Shown here in pieces: positions 42,249-49,123 of a stretch of 64,000 nucleotides of DNA (positions within the stretch are counted from its first letter, which is position 1; every line of letters begins with the position of its first letter). A program made the translations under genes and the position numbers. Source of the DNA: Tetracentron sinense (lineage: Eukaryota > Streptophyta > Magnoliopsida > Trochodendrales > Trochodendraceae). The stretch lies in contig CM026564.1 of the NCBI GenBank assembly GCA_015143295.1, positions 13,380,416 through 13,444,415 on the forward strand, given 5' to 3'. A model generated the notes under the pieces. It searched no databases. It was not told the origin of the DNA and saw only the letters and a list, made by a program, of their open reading frames with translations.

Positions 42249-45200
42249 TTCTTTCTCCTTTCTTTCTTTCTTTCTTTCAATCTTCTTCTTTCTCCTTTCT
42301 TTCTCTCTCTCTCTATTCTCTCATGGCTTGGGCACCAAGTGAAGTGAGCATCAAGGGGTGGGCGTGTGGGTATATATAGGCAAAGGGTTTGCCCTTCATT
42401 AACTCTTGATTCATTCCCTTTAATAATTCATGATTCATGAATTTTCTTATTTTCATGCATCTAATTAAATGGGTTCATTCCCTTAAATTAGATTCAACTC
42501 ATTTTAGTTCATGAATCTCATTATTTCAATGCATCTACTTAAATGGGTTCATTCCCTTAATTAGATTTAACTCACCTTAGTTCATGAATCACTTTAGATT
42601 CATGACACATGTTACTAACCTAACCGTAGTTCACCCTAAAATCATGGTTAATCCTATTGTCTTAATGTATAATACATGTATCTTATTAAATTCGATTCTT
42701 TCCACAAGTTAACTTCATGGTTTGCTTAACCTAAGTAAGTCACTAACCATGGTTAAGTATAGTTGGGCATGTAGTACTTCCTCATTCAAAGGATTCATCC
42801 CTTCTTGCATTAATTAGTTTCATCCCATATGGATCCCATTCATGCATTACCCATAAATGGGTTTATGCTACTACTAACCAAGATTATTTTCTTAACTTAA
42901 CTAACCAAGGTGAGGTATTAACCCTAGGTTATCAATAAATGGGTATGAACATGGTTCTTGATATGGGATTGACTCTTCCCCCTTTAATATCACACGATTA
43001 AGTCAACATCTCTTTCTTGATTAACTAAACTAGTTTAGCTAACTCATGATTAACCCAAGATTAACTCATCATTAACTTTCCCTTTATTAATTGGGCATCC
43101 CTGCTAGGATGTTGTCATGTGGCAGCACTTGCCACATGTCATAATCCTAGCTAATGTCCCCTTCTTATTATATACATGTATTAATATTAATTTTAATACA
43201 TAGTATATACTTTATACTAAACAATACTCAAGGTATTATCTTAATTAATTGTATATTTAATATTTTTATTTCTAAAAATATTCAGGTCGTCACACCCGAT
43301 ATTGTCCCCGAAACCACATTTTTAATCTTTGATTCTTATGGCACTATTGTGCAGTATAACACCTTGTGGTTCGTGGATTCACTCAAATCTGCGGCCTTAA
43401 CTATAATGCCAATTTTGCCCCTGTGGCTAAGTTCTAGTGCCGATACAGAATATCGAGCTCTTGTTCATGGCACCTGTGAAATTCTCAGTCTTTGTCCACT
43501 TCTTTTTGAGTTAGGGTTTCCTTCTAGAGGCTCTATGTTTTTGTATTGTGATAATGAGGCCGTAGAAAAGATTGCATGTGATTCAATTCTCCATGAGCAG
43601 ACTAAGCAAGTTAGTCGATATTCATTTTCTAAGATAAAAAGTTCGAGATGGTTCTTTATCTCGTCAATATGCTCCTCTTCACAGCAACTTTCCAACATAT
43701 TCACCAAGGTTGTTGGACCTCCTCTTCTGCAGGATATCAATGTCAAGCTGGGCATTTTGATGTTATGCTCATTCTTGAGGGGGTTGTGTCATAAATTTTA
43801 AAAAAAATGGTGTAGTGGGTATATTTGTAATTTTATGTTTTGTAGTTAATATAAAAGGCTAGTAGGGCTCTTTCTCCATAACCAAGCCATTTACCCTGAA
43901 CCTAAACTCTTCATCTCAAACCCTAAACCTAATCTTCTTCTTCTCCCATTGTACCTCTATCAAGGGTTATGAATCCCCTCAATGTAGATAAGTATTGTGA
44001 CATGACCTATATTGACTCTATTTGGTGCAAAATCGAGGAATATTTAATATGTCTATTAATCAAAATATAATGAAATAATAAGATATAATATAGAAAACCT
44101 TACATATCTCATGATCCTATTTTATATGAATCCTACTCTTTCATGAAGAAGAAAAGTCAAAAAAAAAAAAATTAAATATGTCTACAAAGTAGCAGGCATG
44201 TCAATGGTGAAGTGAGATACAAGACAAATCATCAAACCATGGTGTCTGCAAAGACAGCCCAAAGAACAAGGTAATGCCAAAAGTAACTTAAGAGTAAAAC
44301 TGCACAAGATTTACCTGCTCGGTCACTTGCATGAACATCGGAAAAAACAACCAAAACTAGACCAGCAACACAAACTGCTACACCAACAAACTTTCTGTAT
44401 CTGTATTTTGTCTTCAAGAAAAACCAGGTAAGAAATATAACACACGGGATTGTCCAACAGTCCAACAGCATGACACTTGTCATAGATGTGTACTGATAGG
44501 CCTTTACAACTGCATACAACATCAAATTTATGGTCAAAATCTTGGAACGCCAAATTTGTCAAAATTAAAGAGAATATCTAAATACTGAAGCTAGGAATCT
44601 TATTTGGATTTGTCTTTGTAAAATTAAAAACATTCCGTGTGGCAATAAAATTTTCTAGAATGATTAACAAATCTGAAGAATCCCATGTACAGATCTATCA
44701 TTCAATTCTTGATGGATGCCAAAACTACTTTCTTCCGTCCACTCTTTCCTAAAACTCAAAGTATGGCTGTTACTTTTCCAAACAAACTACATAACTTCAA
44801 CCCATACATGTGCATTGGTAGATATAGAAAGTGGTCCTGCCATAATAAGGAAAAAAGTATATTTAGACAGGCTTGCAATGAAAAGATTGTTGGTATGTGC
44901 TAGACATGCTTGTAAAAATATTGCTTTTTTACAAGGATGGAGCATCCCTGTCATGGACTTATAGCCATAAAATCAGATTATAGGTTACTCTCCTGTGTAC
45001 GGAAGATAAACATCTTATACAGTCGTACTCGAATAAACAAGAAATTCTGGAATATATTCGACTGCTATCATATTATCCAACTACTTAAAATCTTAAACAT
45101 CATGAGATGGAACACCAAATGATGACATGTATCAACAATCCACTGTTATAATGCGACTTAGAATTATGTAGTATAGCAGTACAGCATAAGCTATACTTCA

Positions 45201-46946
45201 TTGTCCGAAGTATATTGTTGAGATTTCATGCTTTTTCCGAAAAGCTGAACTGATAAGGTATCAAGTCACAAAAAAGTAGGATTTTCTTAATGAAACTCAG
45301 GCAGATTCTCTTATAGAACACATTATGTGTTTTTGACACTAGATAACTGCAACTCCTCAGGTGAGAACGTGCCAGAAGTAACAGTAACCTGCTTTACGAT
45401 AATTGAAGAATTGCAACATGAGGACTTTGGTAAGTATCTACTCACAACCTTGATACAAACAAAACCGAAACAACCAAATAGAATATGTGCAGGAGGTGTT
45501 AGTTGAAATCAATACAAAGCATTTAAACATTATCTATAGTAGATAAGAAAAACCCAAGGTGAATTACGATGAGAAAAAGTTTATAACCAAGCCATATTCA
45601 CCTAAAAAATTGGCCTCCACATCAACCACCGCAAGCAGTAAATAGTAATACCATTTTGCCTGCAAAGTCCAAGGGCATGGGGGGTGTCGGTAAAATAGCA
45701 CCAAGCAATAGCAAAGTTCTCTAAATTGAAATAAGAAATAGAAAACTCACAAACTGAATGTACTAACTATACCTTTTATCCAGAATGAAATTGGATGATG
45801 TTACAGCAGACAATGACTTACTCCATAATTTACAAGCAGCAAACAGATTGGAGCCAAAAAGATCCATTTGTTTCTTATTTGGTAGAGTCGAAAAATGAAA
45901 TTAGATGCAAAATTATAGATGATATCTTATATGCACAAAGCTGGTCATAACTGTACATTGCCAATTATGTTTTTTAATTTTTTGTTGAATGTGTAGTTGG
46001 CATGTTGATGAATCATATATTCCCTGTACAGTACTCTTAAGAGGATTTACTGTTTATTGTCTTAAGAGACTGCAGTTAGGGTGACAAGATATCAGAGAAA
46101 AAGAAAGAAGGAAGAAGGAAGAAAACAAACCACCAAAAGATCTAACCCATCCTTTTCATTTAGGTCCTCGTATGTGTTTGGTAGAGGATCCTTCATGCAG
46201 CATAAACGCAATTTTTGCATTTGGTTGAGAAAGTTAGGGCATTTACACATAAGAAAGGGTTAGGAAAGATAAGATTATGAATGTTTCTTTTATAGTTATG
46301 CCAAATTAACTGAGCAACCCTAGTTTGCCGGATTAAGTCGATTAAAATACAACAAGACTCATGATCAAATACATCATAAAGAAAAGGAGAGAGAGAGAGT
46401 GAAGATTATAACCTTGAGTGCTTTCTTTCGGTGGATCACCATGCTTCCATAGACAATCCCCAAGAGCACGTAATTGAACAAAGATTGTGAGGTTGGTGCA
46501 TTGATTCCTAAAATATACAAAAACAAATAAATATGTAGAATTGAAATACATAGTCAAATACTCGAAACTGTTGATAAAAATAAAAGATCAGTGGATAAAA
46601 ACAATGAAATTTCAAAAATCAACGGAATATACAGTCTGATAAATGTTTTTTTTTCTTTTAATAAAAATAAAGAAAAAAGAAATTTGCATAGCCATGATCA
46701 AAAGCTCAAAAAACATAAAAGAAAAAATGACAAAATAAACCCTAAAAAATAAATAAATAAATAGAGTATGCATCAATCTATTACCCTTCGAAAATCAATT
46801 ATAAGTAAATGTACAAATCAAAACAAACCTTTTCTGGCGAGTTCAGAAGACGAAAAGCCCGTGGAAGTGATCAAAAGCGAGAGGAACTGACCCAATCCAA
46901 GACCGACTAACGTCTTCTTCATCCAGAATCCCTCAGAACTCACCAT
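9990..46946 (-). CDS. Spliced gene: SLC35F1/F2-like (DUF914) drug/metabolite transporter, 11 exons
   Basis: This is the one intact host gene. Eleven minus-strand exons (listed separately) join in phase to 1,071 nt, giving 356 residues and a TAA stop, and every junction has GT-AG. The protein opens with a hydrophobic GLGLGQFLSLL stretch followed by SSELARKGINAPTS, then WYYYLLLAVVDVEANFLVVK, TSMTSVMLLDCW, VFSDVHASDRAGGSNPVKGD, EEFLVKSADRVELM, GSTMLNLSLLTSDMWAV and VDWMYFIAFAA. These are the conserved blocks of plant SLC35F/DUF914 proteins, known as ten-helix carriers of the drug/metabolite transporter superfamily. The length suits the family. The last exon is a charged, glutamate-rich, probably cytosolic tail. 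A human relative, SLC35F2, is reported to import queuine/queuosine; the plant substrate cannot be read from sequence. The gene looks functional, with no stop or frameshift in any exon, but introns 4, 5 and 7 are hugely expanded by transposons. I infer normal splicing; a transcript would settle it. Confidence 0.93.
10576..10637 (-). CDS. Exon 10 (codons 279-298 plus 2 nt)
   Basis: It reads VDWMYFIAFAAVAVGLVIYS then a split glycine: the last helix. The acceptor is tttcag|GTTGA and the donor is TCTGG|gtacat. It is separated from exon 9 by a 104-bp intron. Confidence 0.93.
10742..10828 (-). CDS. Exon 9 (codons 250-278)
   Basis: It reads MSGSTMLNLSLLTSDMWAVL then IRIFAYHEK, the most diagnostic block of the family. 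The acceptor is aaatcag|ATGAG and the donor is GAAAAG|gtatgg. Confidence 0.95.
10829..12883. other. Intron 8, with short tandem repeats and small transposon-like sequence
   Basis: About 2.05 kb. At 11328-11530 three degenerate units of about 60-77 bp share TTTTAGGGGATTGTGA and purine-rich GATAGAGAGAG. Near 11975-12230 is a common plant repeat type starting GGGGTGTCAATGGGCCGGGC. A run of 13 Gs lies at about 12480-12492. No exon signals apart from those listed. Confidence 0.5.
12884..12952 (-). CDS. Exon 8 (codons 227-249)
   Basis: It reads VLPFIGFALAMFLFYSSVPI then LLK, one membrane helix. The acceptor is tttcag|GTGCT and the donor is CTCAAG|gtatgt. Confidence 0.93.
13343..14239. mobile_element. 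hAT-like non-autonomous element (GCCTCACGC family), copy 1
   Basis: Ends AGTGTTTTAAAAGG and, inverted, AAGTGTTTCAGAACGTG, with dense GAGGCTTAAGCCTCA-type repeats just inside both ends and an AT-rich core. It has the same structure and inner repeats as 37150-38027, which carries a perfect 8-bp target duplication. No clear duplication survives here, so this copy is older or trimmed. Confidence 0.6.
14240..14930. other. Intron 7 stretch without recognised features
   Basis: AT-rich sequence with no coding, repeat or terminal signals I can name. Confidence 0.4.
14931..17690. repeat. LTR-like non-coding region with palindrome cluster and minisatellites
   Basis: No protein-coding domain. Three structural zones are visible. 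15330-15550 holds seven or eight copies of a palindrome around CCGTTCGAACGG. 16470-16980 holds six units of 75-99 bp, each with GGTTGGTAGCCC and CTTGCTCACAAG. 16980-17100 is an array built on AACTCATAAGCTCATAAG. The right end GGGGTACGACA resembles a gypsy LTR terminus. I could not find a matching left end or target duplication, so the LTR origin is inference. Confidence 0.4.
16470..17100. repeat. Minisatellite array, units of 75-99 bp, then about 20-bp units
   Basis: Six copies begin near 16478, 16571, 16660, 16737, 16836 and 16911, each with the GGTTGGTAGCCC core. From about 16980 the array passes into shorter CATAAGCTCATAAG units. Unit lengths vary and units are degenerate, with no unique spacers. 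Confidence 0.75.
17691..18240. repeat. Two degenerate tandem units of about 197 bp
   Basis: The segment near 17710 (GAAGTCTATTGGCAAATC, GCCCACCAACCCACAGATCC-like) recurs near 17907 with substitutions. Both are followed by purine-rich sequence with AATGACACC motifs. Origin unknown. Confidence 0.45.
18812..22086. repeat. Solo LTR of 3,275 bp with 5-bp target duplication AGAGT
   Basis: It begins TGTGACGCCCCAAACCCG and ends GGGTCGTTACA, flanked by AGAGT at 18807-18811 and 22087-22091. The LINE reading resumes directly across the site. Its reverse complement is the same family as 28427-31712. Inside are a tandem array (about 19560-20060), a second repeat block (20060-20360, TATGGATATCAAATCCACCC) and a CT-rich stretch near 21250-21310. 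No gag or pol, hence a solo LTR of a gypsy-like element. Confidence 0.9.
19560..20060. repeat. Tandem array of about 55-bp units inside the solo LTR
   Basis: Repeated units contain ACCTCTGACCTCAGCCACTG and CACGGCATTTCTGTCAGATG. About nine copies are visible, several shortened or lacking the middle part. It corresponds to the inverted array at 29340-30880. Confidence 0.85.
22302..23730 (+). repeat. Solo copia-type LTR, 1,429 bp, near-perfect target duplication
   Basis: Begins TGTTAGCCTTTAGG and ends CCTTGGGTAACA. Flanks are GACAG (22297-22301) and GACAA (23731-23735), four of five matching. It carries four TCGTCGACGA-like palindromes (22862-22990). The 3' end style (ACCCCTCCTTTAGGGTCC) and inner blocks match the minus-strand LTR at 52161-53250. 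It interrupts the LINE coding sequence. Confidence 0.8.
23892..24271. mobile_element. hAT-type MITE, 380 bp, 8-bp target duplication CTCTTGAG
   Basis: Terminal inverted repeats CAATGTTACAAATCTC and CATTGTTACAAATCTC (15 of 16 identical). The flanks CTCTTGAG at 23884-23891 and 24272-24279 are identical. The interior is AT-rich with many TTTCTCG motifs and no coding capacity. Confidence 0.88.
24481..26945. other. Intron 7 remainder, with a 70-bp tandem duplication and minor repeats
   Basis: 24889-25029 is a 70-bp segment present twice in tandem with hardly any differences. 25085-25250 is a purine/pyrimidine-biased repeat of the GGGCTTGGGCCTAGCC type common in plants. The remainder is AT-rich intron. 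Confidence 0.5.
26946..26997 (-). CDS. Exon 7 (to codon 226)
   Basis: It reads SILERQELRSIHWSAGA after the split isoleucine. The acceptor is tctttag|AAGCA and the donor is GGGGCT|gtaagt. The 13,993-bp intron 7 follows. Confidence 0.92.
27133..27215 (-). CDS. Exon 6 (codons 182-208 plus 2 nt)
   Basis: It reads EFLVKSADRVELMAMLGLFG then AVISACQ. The acceptor is tatgcag|GAGTT and the donor is CCAAAT|gtatcc. The split ATA codon is completed by exon 7 across a 135-bp intron. Confidence 0.93.
27216..28007. other. Start of intron 5, no recognised feature
   Basis: AT-rich intron sequence next to exon 6. I see no repeat termini or coding remnants. Confidence 0.4.
28427..31712. repeat. Solo LTR of 3,286 bp, target duplication GGAAA, inverted relative to 18812-22086
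   Basis: Begins TGTAACGACCCGAAATTT and ends TTCGGGGCGTCACA, with GGAAA at 28422-28426 and 31713-31717. The termini, the array at 29340-30880 and the segment near 31380-31560 (GAGCTCACTCC-type block, also at 19100-19130) are the reverse complement of the LTR at 18812-22086. No coding domains. Confidence 0.92.
29340..30880. repeat. Tandem array (46-61-bp units) with a 252-bp higher-order repeat
   Basis: Units share GTGGCTGAGTCAGATGGTTG and ATCTGATAGATATGCCGTGA. A second variant has GAGTCAGTAGGTTGTGATGC. At about 30050-30620 a block of several units recurs at a shift of 252 bp almost without change. Confidence 0.88.
31821..32280. other. End of intron 5, no recognised feature
   Basis: AT-rich sequence between the LINE fragment and exon 5; nothing supportable. 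Confidence 0.4.
32281..32357 (-). CDS. Exon 5 (codons 156-181)
   Basis: It reads GSNPVKGDLLVIGGSMLYAI then SNVSE. The acceptor is tgtag|GTGGG and the donor is GTGAG|gtaaac. It sits isolated between the transposon-filled introns 4 (11,957 bp) and 5 (5,065 bp). Confidence 0.93.
32358..32939. other. Start of intron 4, no recognised feature
   Basis: AT-rich; no coding or repeat termini seen. Confidence 0.4.
32940..33240 (+). mobile_element. 5'-truncated LINE tail with poly(A)
   Basis: Plus strand reads IWREQNRRIFEDKEK then a stop, the common end of plant LINE ORF2. About 180 nt of 3' UTR and an A-run at 33232-33242 follow. Only the last 300 bp or so inserted; no target duplication identified. 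Confidence 0.75.
33328..33702. mobile_element. hAT-like MITE (GAAGCGAG family), copy 1
   Basis: Left end CATAGTTACCAAAGCGAG. Right end in reverse complement is CATGGTTGTAGGGAAGC. The 8-bp flanks TGTTGTAC and CATTGTAC agree at six positions. The interior has repeated GGAAGCGAG/GAAACGAG and aligns over its whole length with 38073-38484. Confidence 0.7.
33932..34285. mobile_element. hAT-type MITE, 354 bp, 8-bp target duplication GTTACAAA
   Basis: Flanked by GTTACAAA at 33924-33931 and 34286-34293. Ends TAGTTACAAAGTACGGG and, inverted, CAGTCACCAAATTCGTG. The interior is rich in GTATTATAC/TATAATAC motifs. No coding capacity. Confidence 0.78.
34838..36316. mobile_element. hAT-like element, 1,479 bp, target duplication TTCCCAAG
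   Basis: Ends CAAGGTTCTAAATGTCG and, inverted, TAAGGTTCGAAATGTCG, flanked by TTCCCAAG at 34830-34837 and 36317-36324. Both ends are followed by runs of CGATATATCG-type repeats. The middle (35280-35890) carries a block with CCACAGTTAA and three 58-bp tandem units (CTAGCATTACCCTTATTAGG), perhaps captured. No transposase. Confidence 0.75.
37150..38027. mobile_element. hAT-type element (GCCTCACGC family), copy 2, target duplication ATGTAAAT
   Basis: Ends CAATGTTTTAAAACGTG and, inverted, CAGTGTTTTAAAAGTCGTG. Perfect ATGTAAAT at 37142-37149 and 38028-38035. Inner ends carry GAGGCTTAAGCCTC repeats. A (TA)n(GA)n microsatellite lies at 37351-37400. It is nested in 36663-38620. Confidence 0.85.
38073..38484. 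mobile_element. hAT-like MITE (GAAGCGAG family), copy 2
   Basis: Flanked by GTTAAAAG (38065-38072) and GTTAAAGG (38485-38492). Ends CATAATTACCAGAGCG and, inverted, CATAGTTGCCGGGAAGC. Same family as 33328-33702. It is nested in 36663-38620 and lies within a locally duplicated segment. Confidence 0.75.
39119..39450 (+). mobile_element. TRIM/SMART-type miniature LTR retrotransposon, 332 bp, target duplication GTTAC
   Basis: Two LTRs of about 131-133 bp (39119-39249 and 39318-39450), both starting TGTTGAGTGTTGTTTATCGC and near-identical over their length. The 68-bp interior begins TGGTACCAGAG, close to the initiator-Met tRNA primer site TGGTATCAGAGC, and ends in the purine tract GAGGGGGAG. GTTAC flanks at 39114-39118 and 39451-39455. 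No coding capacity, so it is a non-autonomous element mobilised in trans. Confidence 0.88.
39510..40375 (+). pseudogene. Copia integrase C-terminus and RT N-terminus, broken
   Basis: TTRFLINRVPSQILYDITPY, then (frame change) VFVSYSSVAKGYRCYDSQSH matches the integrase C-terminal GYS...KGYRCYDP region. From 40080 HCKGVHTCATPYPLAKYVCY, later KETDAL and NHTWDMISFPSGKKTVGCR match the start of copia RT. Stops (near 40170, 40250, 40280, 40345) and frameshifts are present. It ends near 40375 at the insertion boundary. Confidence 0.85.
40376..40924. repeat. Unassigned repeat segment with CGATACGTATCAG motifs
   Basis: Short repeats of CGATATGTATCAGTTTCGGT occur at both ends (40386-40440 and 40895-40924) around a TATAAAAG-containing middle. 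Probably a small transposon inserted in the copia RT. No clean ends or target duplication were found. Confidence 0.4.
40925..43294. repeat. Solo LTR, 2,370 bp
   Basis: Begins TGTCACGACCCGACC and ends CAGGTCGTCACA, so the termini are inverted. Flanks ACCGA (40920-40924) and CCCGA (43295-43299) match at four of five bases. Inside are three or four tandem units around GATCGCCGAA and TTTAGGCTC (41400-41740) and a CTTT-rich microsatellite (42210-42310). No coding domains. Confidence 0.72.
42210..42315. repeat. CTTT/CTTCTTTCTC microsatellite
   Basis: A pyrimidine-only run of CTTT units with CTTCTTTCTCC interruptions, ending in CT repeats. Confidence 0.95.
43420..43790 (+). pseudogene. Copia RNase H domain remnant
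   Basis: SSADTEYRALVHGTCEILSL carries the second-half RNase H signature. YCDNEAVEKIACDSILHEQT and SSQQLSNIFTKVVGPPLL follow in the order of copia RNase H. The frame is open from 43154, but upstream codons are not RNase H and the N-terminal half is missing. The polypurine tract follows at about 43780. Confidence 0.88.
43871..44314. other. End of intron 4, next to exon 4
   Basis: Tail of the right copia LTR (to about 44050, uncertain) and AT-rich intron; nothing else supportable. Confidence 0.4.
44315..44509 (-). CDS. Exon 4 (codons 91-155)
   Basis: The largest exon. It starts VVKAYQYTSMTSVMLLDCW and ends VVFSDVHASDRAG, with two helices and the basic stretch KTKYRYRK between them. The acceptor is gtatgcag|TTGTA and the donor is GAGCAG|gtaaat. 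It borders the 12-kb intron 4. Confidence 0.95.
44510..46412. other. Introns 2 and 3 (around exon 3), no recognised transposon
   Basis: Intron 3 is 1,092 bp and intron 2 is 753 bp. Both are AT-rich and of ordinary size, without terminal repeats or coding remnants. They suggest what introns of this gene look like without insertions. Confidence 0.5.
45602..45659 (-). CDS. Exon 3 (codons 72-90)
   Basis: It reads AKWYYYLLLAVVDVEANFL. The acceptor is tttgcag|GCAAA and the donor is TTTTAG|gtgaat. It holds the DVEAN block, one of the most conserved segments of the family. Only 58 nt long, so automated gene finders may miss it. Confidence 0.93.
46413..46507 (-). CDS. Exon 2 (to codon 71)
   Basis: It reads GINAPTSQSLFNYVLLGIVY then GSMVIHRKKALK. 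The acceptor is ttttag|GAATC and the donor is CTCAAG|gttat. It covers the second membrane helix and a basic loop. Confidence 0.93.
46829..46946 (-). CDS. Exon 1 of SLC35F-like gene (codons 1-39 plus 1 nt)
   Basis: It starts at ATG (46946-46944) with MVSSEGFWMKKTLVGLGLGQ, then a hydrophobic first membrane segment and SSELARK. The donor is AAAAG|gtttg. The start was chosen because this N-terminus matches the short cytosolic leader of the family and no upstream in-frame exon sequence is recognisable. Intron 1 (46508-46828, 321 bp) is AT-rich with A-runs; nothing else was seen in it. Confidence 0.92.
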
Positions 46947-47106
46947 TTTCGCGTTCACTCTCTCCCACAGTCCCCAAAAAAACGAAAAACAGAACCAACA
47001 AAAACCTCAAAAAACCCTTGATGCTAAAACCGCCATTGCTCTCCCAGACAACAACACTTTCAATATTCCTACGGAATTTTAGCTCAGACTTTCTAAGTAG
47101 ACTTGG

Positions 47107-47209
47107 AGCATCTCTAACCGTTGCTAACTCTAAATAGAGTTTTTCCAAGTCCAACCGTGCTCTCTCTATATTCAGAGTTCGGCCTCTATATTGCTACAGT
47201 GACCCGACC

Positions 47210-47294
<85 letters not shown>

Positions 47295-48418
47295 AAATAG
47301 AGATGGCCTCTATACCACTTGTCTTCTTTTGTTTTTTAATCTTTGTTAAAATATCGATTGTGTCATTTTACTTTTTGACAACCCTTAACTGTGGTTAAGA
47401 TTCACTGACTCATCTTTGGTTTTTTTCAATATTAATTATTTTTAAAAATTAAAAACTTGTCTTAATATTTAAAAAAAACTCTAAAAATAATTTTTTTAAT
47501 TTAAAAAAAAAATTAATATTTAAAAAAACCAAGGCTGGGTAGGTAAATCTTAACCACGGTTAAGGGGTGTCAAAAGGGACACGTGTTTACCTCAAAGGTA
47601 TCTACCCCTTGAATTTTAGAGTAGGAATAGTGATTTAGAGCATCTCCAACGTGCTCTATAACTCTAAATATAGAGTTTTGGTTGAAAAATCCAACTCCAA
47701 CGGTGCTCGATATTTAGAGGCTCGCCTCAATATTGCTACAGTGGCCCTCTATATTTAGAGGGTGGGAGAGAAAATAGAGATGGCCTCTGTAACGCAATTC
47801 ATGCTCTTATAATACCATTTGTGTCCTCTTTTTGTTTATCAATCTTTATTAAAATGCTCATTGTGTCTTTTTATCTTATGACACCTCCTTAACCATGGTT
47901 AAAATTCATCCACTCATCCTTAGTTTGTTTTAAATATTAATTATTTTTTAAAATTAAAAATTATTTTTAATATTAAAAAACTCTAAAAAATAGTTTTTTT
48001 ATTTTAAAAAATGAATTAATATTGAAAAAAAAACCAAGGATGGGTAGGTGAATCTTAACCACGGTTAAGGGGTGTCAAAAGGGACACGTGGCGACCGTGG
48101 TTAAGATTCATCCACCAATCGTTGGTTTTTTTAATAAAAATGAATAGTGTTATAGAGTAGGAATAGTGATTTAGAATTTCTTCCCATTAGAGCAAATAAC
48201 TTTAAGTGGGGCATCTACTCTAACTATAGACGAGATGCCGAAATAGATGAGAGATATAGTGTTTTGGATTGGAGATGTTCTCAGAGTTTTTTTTCATTGG
48301 AGTAAATTACTTTAAAGTGGGCCTCATTTCCTCTAAATATAGTGAATAAATATAGTGAAGATGCTGAAATAGTGGAGAGCTGAAATAGAGGAGAGCTTGT
48401 CTTGCGTTGGAGATGCTC
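47107..48418. mobile_element. Two adjacent MITE copies (GAGCATCTCCAAC type) upstream of the gene
   Basis: The right copy, 47638-48418, has ends GAGCATCTCCAACG and, inverted, GAGCATCTCCAACGC, with TTA/CTA flanks suggesting a PIF/Harbinger-like 3-bp duplication. The left copy starts near 47107 (GGAGCATCTCTAACCG) and runs into the right one. Both contain GGCCTCTATATTGCTACAGT-type sequence and a block with TTAACCACGGTTAAGG and GGGACACGTG. They lie 160-1,470 bp upstream of the ATG. Confidence 0.65.
47213..47287. repeat. (TA)n(GA)n compound microsatellite
   Basis: A TA run followed directly by a GA run ending in GAGAGGGAGAG, about 270 bp upstream of the gene's start codon. Confidence 0.97.
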
Positions 48419-48493
48419 CTAGAAAGAATTACCGAGGAAGAGAGAGAATAATATATATGCGCACGAAAGCGAGAGAATACGAGAGTGACGAGA

Positions 48494-48542
48494 TGAATGC
48501 TTCCCAGCCATTGAAAATGAATGCTTCCCAGCCATTGAAAAT
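48494..48542. repeat. 24-bp exact tandem duplication
   Basis: GAATGCTTCCCAGCCATTGA followed by AAAT occurs twice in a row upstream of the gene. Confidence 0.9.
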
Positions 48543-48805
48543 GAAAGCGTTGAAAATCACGGCTTGACGACAGGAACGATGGGGATTGGGGCAATAAATA
48601 AAAGGGTTTCTTTTCTTTTTTGTTTTAGTGGTATAGAGACGGGTTGCTGCAACAGAATAAAAAAGTGGACCCATGTCCAAGGGCAAAGCCAGATTATCTT
48701 TATGCAAGAAGTTCATGCGTCATCACCTCACCTCTTTTGTATCCGTTTATAAAGAAAGATTTTTATTTCAAATCCTCCACGGTGAAAACCTATCCCAGTA
48801 GATTT

Positions 48806-48949
48806 CACCCCTTGGGGTGGCCACGTGTCCCCCTTGAATTAATATTTTTTCTAAAAGCCAGTGATGGGTAGTAGGTGAACCCTAAGGATGGGTGAATCTG
48901 AACCATAGTTAAGGGTGTAAAGGGGGACACGTGGCCACCTTAAGAGGTG
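48806..48949. mobile_element. Small palindromic MITE with two G-boxes
   Basis: 144 bp with 30-bp inverted arms. Left GGTGGCCACGTGTCCCCCTT; the right arm is its reverse complement apart from about three bases. Each arm has CACGTG (48822-48827, 48928-48933). No clear target duplication. Confidence 0.72.
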
Positions 48950-49123
48950 ATAACCGGTTTGCCAAATCCGATTATCACTGTAGAGATACGAATTTTTTTT
49001 CCTAAAATTTTAGGGAGGCTTCATTCTCCCAAGCCACATGTGGCTCTGCCCTGCCCATGTCCGTTGCTCACAGTTTTTTTGTATAAATTTTCTTTTGTGT
49101 CATTACTTAATAATACTCATTAG

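Larger units (their letters stand above)
38631..44050 (+). mobile_element. Degraded Ty1/copia element with later insertions
   Basis: The left LTR start is recognisable at 38631 (TGTTGGTGTGTGTCATATTT) and shares about 120 bp with 43792-43870 (TATTTGTAATTTTATGTTTT, TATAAAAGGCTAGTA), the right LTR. Just before the right LTR is a polypurine tract, TTGAGGGGG (43780-43789). Between lie integrase and RT fragments (39510-40375) and RNase H (43420-43790). A TRIM (39119-39450), unassigned repeat sequence (40376-40924) and a 2.37-kb LTR (40925-43294) break it up. LTR outer limits and internal deletions are uncertain. Confidence 0.65.

Noticed and set aside
43154..43420. N-terminal part of the 215-codon frame ending in RNase H
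   Set aside because: Codons before about 43420 are solo LTR and unrelated sequence; only the later part is copia RNase H.
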